Shown here: piece by piece, positions 1 to 4,742 of the stretch
How the letters are laid out: the number at the start of each line of letters is the position of its first letter
Numbering within the stretch: position 1 is the stretch's first letter
Assembly: GCA_002085205.1 (NCBI GenBank)
Contig: NATF01000034.1
Coordinates: 1 to 6,135 of the forward strand
Direction of reading: 5' to 3'
Length of the DNA stretch: 6,135 nucleotides
DNA from: Candidatus Cloacimonas sp. 4484_275
Lineage (GTDB): Bacteria; Cloacimonadota; Cloacimonadia; Cloacimonadales; TCS61
Program-made: the position numbers and the translations under genes
The notes under the pieces: generated by a model
The model's database searches: none
Told to the model about the DNA's origin: nothing
The model's input: the letters and a program-made list of their open reading frames with translations, nothing else

Positions 1-947
1 AACCGAAGAAACTTCCAAATATTTTTTTGTACCGGGAGCCCAAACTTCCAAATCATATGTTTTTGCAGAAGCAAAACTCAAATCTCCGGTCGCAAGTGAA
101 ATTACTCTATATGGTAATTCTAATTGTTGCAAAATTTCTTCGGCATCAGAGACCATTTCTTCCAACACTTTATAAGAAGTTTGCGGATGAACAAATCTGA
201 CCATTTCCATCCGGGAATTATCTCATCGGCAAAGTAATTGGTAACAGACACTTCAGCCGTGGGAATCAAAAACAAATCGTCTTCTTCGATTCGATACATA
301 TCACTTTCAAGTTTCGGAAGCTGTCCGGTACCGGTTATCGTTTTCCGATTCACCAAATAAGGAGCGATTATTTCTTTATAACCATGATTTTTTATATGAT
401 AATCCAACATAAAATTAATCAAGGCTCGCTCCAACATTGCCCCTTTTCCCGTATAAACAGCAAAACCGCTCCCGCTAATTTTACCGCTTCTATTAAAATC
501 AAGCAAAGAATTAATCTCTGCAAGTTCCAAATGATCTTTGGGAACAAAACCAAAATCTCTTTTTTTGCTCCATTCTCTCACAAATCTGTTGGCAGATTCA
601 TCTTTTCCCACGGGAACATCGGAATGGGGAATATTGGGAACCTTCAAAAGATTATCGTGTAGAATTGAATTGATTTTCGTTAATTCGGCAGAAAGATTTT
701 TTACTTTTTTCGAAACTTCCTGCATTTGAGCAAGTAAGTCCGAAACATCTTTTTTTTCTTTTTTCAGGATTGGGATTTGTTTGGAAAAACTGTTTTGGCG
801 TGCTCTGAGGTTGTCATATTCAAATTGCAGTTTTCTTTTCTTTTCATCCAATTCAAGTATTTTTTCAATATCCACTTTTTCATTTTTGTTTGCCGCCGCT
901 TCAGCAACGAGTTGCGGATTTTCTCTAATAAATTTTATATCTAACAT
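1..947 (-). pseudogene. serS: Seryl-tRNA synthetase, internally deleted and frameshifted, 3' end outside window
   Basis: SerRS is the cytoplasmic class II enzyme that activates serine with ATP and charges tRNA-Ser and tRNA-Sec. The start (MLDIKFIREN) is typical of bacterial SerRS. Residues about 27-103 form the charged helical arm that contacts tRNA. Motif 1 lies at about 175-212 (NHGYKEIIAPYLVN, then TGTGQLPK). The serine-pocket TAE is at 230-232 in LFLIPTAEV. After DEIIPG (residue 246, codon at 212-210) the first frame loses similarity and stops at 122-120. A second frame resumes SerRS sequence at about 207 (EMVRFVHPQTSYKVLEEM, then TGDLSFASAKTYDLEVW) and stays open to base 1. Motif 2 (family consensus FRxEAGxxGxDTxGLxRxHQF) is absent. 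Motif 3 would lie beyond the left edge. The gene follows tpiA after one base (TAA-A-ATG) with no strong ribosome-binding site, so coupling is likely. Family identity is very secure. Whether the lesion is biological or an assembly error cannot be decided from this window. Confidence 0.93.
205..214 (-). other. Deletion and frameshift junction inside serS
   Basis: On the minus strand the bases read CCCGGATGGAAATGG. Upstream of the junction the coding frame reads II-PG, with the GGA codon at 212-210. Downstream the SerRS frame reads E-M-V-R-F, with the GAA codon at 207-205. The two frames differ by one position. From the usual spacing between these landmarks in bacterial SerRS, about 36-37 codons are missing, roughly 109 nt and of the form 3n+1. 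That size is an estimate from family knowledge, not a measured alignment. Confidence 0.85.
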
Positions 948-948
948 T

Positions 949-1716
949 TTATTTTAAAGACTCCAATGCAATATTGATCATATCAATGAATTTGATTATG
1001 CTTAAAGAAGCTCCGCCGATAAGAGCTCCGTTTATATCCGGCTGTTCGATTAAGTCGCTAATATTTTCCGGCTTTACGCTGCCGCCATATATTATAGGAA
1101 TTTTCTGAGCAAAAGTTTCCGAATATTTTTCCGATAGCCACTTTCTTATGAAAGAATGCACTTCCTGAGCTTGATTGGGAGTTGCATTTCTTCCCGTACC
1201 AATAGCCCAAACCGGTTCATAAGCAATAACAATATTTTCATTTTCGGGAATGTCGGAAAATATTTTTTCCAGCTGAGAAACTATAATCTTATTCGTGATT
1301 CCCTCTTCTCGTTCTTCGAGAGTTTCACCGACACAAATGATTGGATTCAACTTATATTTCAACAACATTTTTAATTTTTGATTAATTTTTTCGTCCGTCT
1401 CAAAAAAATACTTTCTTCTTTCCGAATGTCCGATAATGCTATAACTCACTTCCATTGAATGCAACATCGGAGCAGAGATTTCGCCGGTGTAAGCTCCAAA
1501 TTCATGTTCATTAATATTTTGGGCGGAAATCGAGACTTCGCTTTCGTAGGTGATTTCCATTGCCAAATCCAAATAAACCGAAGGTGGAGCGACGATTACC
1601 TGTACATCTCCGAGATAAGTTTCATCCACAAAATCACAAAGTTCGTTCAAAAAATCTCCAACTTCAAAAAAAAGTTTATTCATCTTCCAATTGCCGGCAA
1701 TAATGGTTCTTTTCAT
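949..1716 (-). CDS. tpiA: Triosephosphate isomerase
   Basis: Interconverts dihydroxyacetone phosphate and glyceraldehyde 3-phosphate in glycolysis and gluconeogenesis, in the cytoplasm. The 255 residues match the normal length of this single-domain TIM barrel. All key elements are present: substrate-binding Asn9 and Lys11 in AGNWKMN, the catalytic electrophile His97 in IIGHSERR, the general base Glu167 in AYEPVWAIGTGR with mobile loop 6 directly after it (about 168-176), and the phosphate-binding segments YGGSVKPEN (210-218) and GALIGGASL (230-238). The ATG start at 1716 is supported by GGGAG at 1726-1722, five bases upstream. The gene begins 12 nt after the exported TPR gene and ends one base before serS, so it is the middle gene of a tightly packed operon. 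Nothing suggests truncation or altered catalysis. Confidence 0.98.
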   Translation of the reverse strand: MKRTIIAGNWKMNKLFFEVGDFLNELCDFVDETYLGDVQVIVAPPSVYLDLAMEITYESEVSISAQNINEHEFGAYTGEISAPMLHSMEVSYSIIGHSERRKYFFETDEKINQKLKMLLKYKLNPIICVGETLEEREEGITNKIIVSQLEKIFSDIPENENIVIAYEPVWAIGTGRNATPNQAQEVHSFIRKWLSEKYSETFAQKIPIIYGGSVKPENISDLIEQPDINGALIGGASLSIIKFIDMINIALESLK

Positions 1717-1728
1717 TTCGTCTCCCGA

Positions 1729-2715
1729 TTATTCAGATTGGATACTTTCTATCCATTTTTTGGCATCTTTCCCATATTTCAAATCATTTGCCAATTTTTG
1801 AAAATCTTTCAAGGCTTCTTGTTTTTTGCCGGTATTATATTCAATTAATGCTCTATAATAGACAGCATCATTATTATTAGGATCGTGTTTCAACAGCAAG
1901 TTGATTTTTTCCATAGAATTATCGTATTTTTTCAAATCAAAATATTCCGTGATAAGAAGTAAGTTTATTGCCTTGTCATATTTCAAAGCAAGAGATTTTT
2001 CAAAGTATTCCAACATCTTTTGGGTTTCATTCATATCTTTGTACAAAGCGCCCATATTTTTATAAGTTTTAGCCAAAACTGATTCTTTGGGATTCGTTTT
2101 TAAAAAATCCTCATAAGCTTTTACGGCTTCGGCTTTTTTACCTAATTTCAAATACAAAGAAGCAATATTTTTTATCACCGTAGGATCTTTTTTCTTTTCA
2201 TAAGCTTTTTTGTACCAAATCAACGCGTTATCGTAATCTTCCGCTTTGGTATAATAGGAAGCAATTTTTTTCTCAATTTTATAGGTGGCGTGGGTCGTAT
2301 CGAAAGCAACTAAAGTCTCGATTGCTTTATTAATATTTTTTAATTTTTTTTCGTAAATTTGAGCTTTTAATTTTGCCAATTTGCTGTCCTGAGGATTCAT
2401 TTTTTGCTGTCTATCAATAATTTTGATGGCATTTTCGTAATCTTTTCCAAAGTAATAGCTCTTAAAAAGTTTGTCCAAAACTCTGGCAATTTTATCCTCC
2501 ATAGGAATTCCGTCTTTTTCCTGAGCTTGTTCAAATTTGGAAAGAGCTTCATTATATTTTTCCACAGCTTTCAAATAATCTTTTGCAGTATATAATTCAT
2601 CTCCGGCATATTCGGCTTCGTTGCCCAATCGTTCCAAAGATTTTTCTTGTGAATAAAGTAAAGAAATCATACTTATTAAACTTAATATCAATATGATAGA
2701 AATTTTTTTAGTCAT
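1729..2715 (-). CDS. Exported tetratricopeptide-repeat protein
   Basis: A 328-residue protein. Residues 1-22 form a signal peptide: Lys3-Lys4, then a long Ile/Leu/Ser hydrophobic core, ending LLYSQ. There is no lipobox cysteine, so a soluble periplasmic or surface location is likely. The rest is helical TPR solenoid with about seven or eight repeats, starting near residues 34, 80, 114, 145, 180, 216, 250 and 284. Typical units are YDNALIWYKKAYEKKKDP and KAEAVKAYEDFLKTNPKE. No catalytic domain is visible, so a scaffold role in binding other proteins is the most that can be inferred. The ATG at 2715 is preferred over an in-frame TTG at 2766 because GGGAGG lies four bases before it and the signal peptide begins there. 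It is the first gene of the apparent operon with tpiA and serS. Its exact family is not recognised. Confidence 0.9.
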   Translation of the reverse strand: MTKKISIILILSLISMISLLYSQEKSLERLGNEAEYAGDELYTAKDYLKAVEKYNEALSKFEQAQEKDGIPMEDKIARVLDKLFKSYYFGKDYENAIKIIDRQQKMNPQDSKLAKLKAQIYEKKLKNINKAIETLVAFDTTHATYKIEKKIASYYTKAEDYDNALIWYKKAYEKKKDPTVIKNIASLYLKLGKKAEAVKAYEDFLKTNPKESVLAKTYKNMGALYKDMNETQKMLEYFEKSLALKYDKAINLLLITEYFDLKKYDNSMEKINLLLKHDPNNNDAVYYRALIEYNTGKKQEALKDFQKLANDLKYGKDAKKWIESIQSE

Positions 2716-2719
2716 AATT

Positions 2720-2725
2720 CCTCCC
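2720..2725 (-). promoter_or_regulatory. Strong ribosome-binding site that fixes the TPR start
   Basis: The minus strand reads GGGAGG-AATT-ATG, a near-perfect Shine-Dalgarno sequence four bases before the ATG at 2715. This settles the start in favour of the signal-peptide methionine. Confidence 0.8.
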
Positions 2726-2733
2726 GAAATTTT

Positions 2734-2766
2734 TTGACATTTTTTTTTTAAGTTGTCTGATGTCAA
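2734..2766. repeat. 7-bp inverted repeat in the divergent intergenic region
   Basis: TTGACAT (2734-2740) and ATGTCAA (2760-2766) are exact reverse complements separated by 19 bp, about 26 bp between arm centres. The right arm overlaps the minus-strand -35-like box, and the left arm lies between the -10-like box and the TPR ribosome-binding site. The arrangement would suit a dimeric repressor, but 7-bp matches in AT-rich DNA also arise by chance. Confidence 0.35.
2739..2766 (-). promoter_or_regulatory. Candidate sigma70-type promoter for the TPR-tpiA-serS operon
   Basis: A perfect TTGACA (-35 consensus) reads on the minus strand at 2766-2761. Sixteen bases further is AAAAAT (2744-2739), which matches the -10 consensus at four of six positions. 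Initiation near 2733 would leave a leader of under 20 nt that still includes the GGGAGG site at 2725-2720. The -35 box is convincing but the -10 box is weak and sits in an A-rich tract, so this is a candidate only. Confidence 0.4.
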
Positions 2767-2835
2767 TAATTCTGTTCGATTTGTTCAATCACTTCAAAAA
2801 TAGCGTTCTTATTTTGGAAATATTTTGACAAAATA

Positions 2836-2863
2836 CTCCCGACCGAAAACAATACGGAGGGAG
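2836..2863 (+). promoter_or_regulatory. Possible hairpin masking a ribosome-binding site
   Basis: In RNA, CUCCC (2836-2840) can pair with GGGAG (2859-2863), and CCG (2843-2845) with CGG (2855-2857). This leaves a small GA/A internal loop and a nine-base AAAACAAUA apical loop. The 3' arm lies inside the GGAGGGAGG ribosome-binding site of the downstream exported-protein gene, so the folded form would hide it. The pairing is read directly from the sequence. Use as a regulatory switch is inference and requires a transcription start upstream of 2836. Confidence 0.4.
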
Positions 2864-2864
2864 G
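2856..2864 (+). promoter_or_regulatory. Doubled Shine-Dalgarno sequence for the exported beta-rich protein
   Basis: GGAGGGAGG lies five bases before the ATG at 2870 and holds two overlapping anti-16S matches. It fixes the start at the signal-peptide methionine rather than at an in-frame TTG at 2825. Confidence 0.8.
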
Positions 2865-2869
2865 TTAGA

Positions 2870-3580
2870 ATGAAATCATTATTTAGTATTATTTTGTTGT
2901 TTCTTATTTTTCAAGTTTCGGCGGAAACTACTTTTTCCGATTTGAAAGGGAAATGGATTTTTACCGAAGGAGATGTTAATCTTGAACTTATTTTTCAATC
3001 CGAAAATAAATTGATTTTCGACGGAGAAGCGGCAAATTATTCGTTAGCTCCGGGAATTATTCGCGTTCAAGACGAATATTACATAATAGATTATCCTTTC
3101 GTTTTAGAAGGAAAAACAATGACAATTACCTTTCCCGAAGGTTATCAATTGATTTTTACCAGAGCGGAAAATAACGCTGGAAATTCCTCTGCCAAGGAAA
3201 CAGAAAATTTGGGAAATGATTCCGTTCAAAACACTTTCTCGCGAACTTCGGGTGAAGAATATCTTTTGCAAGGAAAACTTTGTAACTGGTCCGGTTCGTC
3301 CGGTTCGTCGAGCAGTTATTCCACAACAAGATGGATATATTTTGACGGACAAGGCAATTTTCAAGACGGATCAGAGACTTCTTTTTCTTCAAACGACGGG
3401 CTTTACGGCGGAAATGAACAAGGAAACAGCGGTACTTACAGAGTTTCAGGAAATTATATTTATCTGAATTATAATGATGGTTCCACCATACGGGCAAATG
3501 TATATTTCAGGCAAGACGACAACAGCATCAGCGAAATCGAATATGACGGAGATATTTACGGAAAAACCATTTGCGACTAA
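2870..3580 (+). CDS. Exported two-domain beta-rich protein of unknown function
   Basis: A 236-residue protein. Residues 1-18 (MKSLFSIILLFLIFQVSA) are a signal peptide with likely cleavage after VSA. Residues about 22-98 alternate short hydrophobic strands and turns, from LKGKWIFTEG through LIFDGEAANYSL to GYQLIFTR, as expected for a small lipocalin-like or beta-sandwich fold. An Asn/Ser/Glu-rich linker (99-128) leads to a second domain (130-236) containing a Ser/Gly stretch, WIYFDGQGNF (155-164), GTYRVSGNYIYLNYNDGST (188-206) and a final YDGDIYGKTIC. I recall similar W-YFDGxGxF / GTYRVxGxxxYLxxxDGST blocks in other secreted bacterial proteins but cannot name the family. Cys138 and Cys235 bracket the second domain and are its only cysteines, so a disulfide is possible. 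It is the only plus-strand gene here, divergent from the TPR operon and convergent with xerD. Confidence 0.88.
   Translation: MKSLFSIILLFLIFQVSAETTFSDLKGKWIFTEGDVNLELIFQSENKLIFDGEAANYSLAPGIIRVQDEYYIIDYPFVLEGKTMTITFPEGYQLIFTRAENNAGNSSAKETENLGNDSVQNTFSRTSGEEYLLQGKLCNWSGSSGSSSSYSTTRWIYFDGQGNFQDGSETSFSSNDGLYGGNEQGNSGTYRVSGNYIYLNYNDGSTIRANVYFRQDDNSISEIEYDGDIYGKTICD
3290..3307 (+). repeat. Two tandem 9-bp repeats coding Ser-Gly-Ser
   Basis: TCCGGTTCG occurs twice in a row, in frame, giving SGS-SGS at residues 141-146, followed by more serines to 149. Unit length is a multiple of three, so gain or loss of a copy would keep the frame and change only loop length. Confidence 0.8.
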
Positions 3581-3589
3581 ATTCGGACC

Positions 3590-4498
3590 TCATTTTCGCG
3601 GATGATACAATCTGTGTTCTTTAATGATAAAGTTTTTATCGATATTCGTATAAATTTGAGTCGTATTGATGCTGGAATGACCCAATAGCATTTGAACAAC
3701 TCTCAAATTTGCGCCGGCTTCCAAAAGATGAGTAGCAAAAGAATGGCGAAAAGTATGTGGAGAAATATGTTTTTTTAATCCGCACTCCGCAGCGATTTTT
3801 TCGATAATTTTCCAAACACCCATTCTGCTCATCTTATTCCCGAATCTGTTCAGAAACATTATATCGGATTCTTTGTCTTTCAATAATTCCACCCGAGCGT
3901 GTTTGAAATAATTCTCCACAAACCGAAGTGACTTTTCGGCAATCGGGACCAATCGTTGTTTTCCGCCTTTTCCCATTACATTCACAATCTTCTCTTGCCA
4001 ATAAATGTTATGAATAGTGAGATTTATGGTTTCGGAAATTCGCAAACCGCTTGCATACATCAATTCGAACATCGCTTTATTGCGAATTCCCAAAGGATTA
4101 TCGGTGGGAATGTTTTCCAGAAATCGCATCATTTCTCTCACCGAAAGGACATCCGGTAAATTTTGGGAATATTTTACGGCGGGGATATCGTCTATTTCCA
4201 ACGAAATTTCAATCTCTTCCTCTTCCAAAAATTTATAAAAAGTTCGGATAGCACTTCTTTTGCGAGCAATACTCGAAGCGGCAAGCCCTATTTCTTGCAA
4301 GCCGACAAAATAATCAATTACATCCGAAGAAACTATTTTTTCAGCGTCTTTTTTCAAATAAATAAGAAAATCGGAGATATCGTTTCCGTAACTTTCCAAG
4401 CTGTTTTGCGAAAGACCTTTTTCCACTTTCAGATGGTAATGAAAATTGTTCAGAAGAGCAAGGTTGTGCGGAGAAAGTTCATTTTTTTTGATCATCAT
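3590..4498 (-). CDS. xerD: Tyrosine recombinase of the XerC/XerD family
   Basis: Cuts and rejoins DNA at dif-like sites to resolve chromosome dimers, using a 3'-phosphotyrosyl intermediate. The 302-residue length fits Xer (E. coli XerD has 298). Residues about 12-97 are the SAM-like N-terminal DNA-binding domain (HLKVEKGLSQNSLESYGNDI). The catalytic domain follows, with every active-site residue present: Arg153 (ASGLRISE), Lys177 (MGKGGKQR), His248 and Arg251 (SPHTFRHSFATHL), His274 (LLGHSS) and nucleophile Tyr283 (TTQIYTNI). VVQMLLGHSSINTTQIYT and the C-terminal tail favour the XerD side over XerC, but this is not certain. Start choices are ATG at 4498, ATG at 4495 and TTG at 4504; none has a strong ribosome-binding site. 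The gene overlaps the small membrane gene by about 20 nt, suggesting coupling. No integrase-type flanking repeats are visible, so a housekeeping role is likelier than a mobile one. Confidence 0.92.
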   Translation of the reverse strand: MMIKKNELSPHNLALLNNFHYHLKVEKGLSQNSLESYGNDISDFLIYLKKDAEKIVSSDVIDYFVGLQEIGLAASSIARKRSAIRTFYKFLEEEEIEISLEIDDIPAVKYSQNLPDVLSVREMMRFLENIPTDNPLGIRNKAMFELMYASGLRISETINLTIHNIYWQEKIVNVMGKGGKQRLVPIAEKSLRFVENYFKHARVELLKDKESDIMFLNRFGNKMSRMGVWKIIEKIAAECGLKKHISPHTFRHSFATHLLEAGANLRVVQMLLGHSSINTTQIYTNIDKNFIIKEHRLYHPRK

Positions 4499-4742
4499 CT
4501 TCAATTTTCGGTTCGAAATAACTTTTTACTTCCTTATTCGGATCAAGAGGAATCGGTTTATTTTTCTTCTTTTTGGAATAAAAATAAATCAATACAATCA
4601 GCGGAATGAAAAGATACCAAAATCTAATTCCGAAAATAATAATATATCTGAGAAAACGAAAAAAAATGAAAACAATTAAAACCCAAAAAATATAGTTTAT
4701 GATTTTTTCTTTACTCAACGACCTCTCCGATTTGCTTCTCAT
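4479..4742 (-). CDS. Small membrane protein with acidic C-terminal tail
   Basis: 87 residues as written. A basic N-terminus is followed by hydrophobic segments at about 14-28 and 33-55, rich in Ile, Phe and Tyr and separated by Arg29 and Arg32. A KKKK stop (57-60) and a polar tail ending EDDDQKK follow. The positive charges at both ends suggest a two-helix hairpin with both termini in the cytoplasm; a single span is also possible. The ATG at 4742 overlaps the upstream TPR gene by 32 nt and has only a weak ribosome-binding site. An in-frame TTG at 4718 has GGAGAGG (4728-4722) just before it and overlaps by only 8 nt, giving a 79-residue product, so the true start may be there. Both versions keep the membrane segments. 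The 3' end overlaps xerD. I do not recognise the family. Compact operon placement and a coherent membrane pattern argue that it is real. Confidence 0.75.
   Translation of the reverse strand: MRSKSERSLSKEKIINYIFWVLIVFIFFRFLRYIIIFGIRFWYLFIPLIVLIYFYSKKKKNKPIPLDPNKEVKSYFEPKIEDDDQKK

Noticed and set aside
200..220. Programmed ribosomal frameshift restoring SerRS.
   Set aside because: A frameshift would join the frames but could not supply the missing motif 2 codons, and no clear slippery heptamer is seen.
120..947. A short 275-residue SerRS-like protein as a complete functional gene.
   Set aside because: Its last 29 residues (after residue 246) have no SerRS character, while the adjacent frame continues true SerRS sequence. 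It is the broken first part of serS.
1459..1848. A 129-codon plus-strand open frame opposite tpiA and the TPR gene.
   Set aside because: It is the antisense of two secure genes and has no recognisable protein features.
2716..2766. N-terminal extension of the TPR protein from a TTG at 2766.
   Set aside because: The TTG belongs to the -35-like box, and the extension covers the GGGAGG ribosome-binding site of the 2715 start.
2825..2853. TTGACA at 2825-2830 with AACAAT at 2848-2853 as promoter of the exported-protein gene.
   Set aside because: The 17-bp spacing is good, but transcription would begin at about 2860, inside the ribosome-binding site, leaving almost no leader.
2825..2869. N-terminal extension of the exported protein from a TTG at 2825.
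   Set aside because: It would put 15 charged residues before a clear signal peptide and code through the strong ribosome-binding site.
3590..4498. The tyrosine recombinase as the integrase of a mobile element.
   Set aside because: No attachment-site repeats, tRNA gene, excisionase or cargo is visible, and length and motifs fit housekeeping Xer.
4163..4609. A 148-codon plus-strand open frame opposite xerD and the small membrane gene.
   Set aside because: It has low-complexity Phe/Ile/Lys content, no ribosome-binding site of note, and lies antisense to a well-supported gene.
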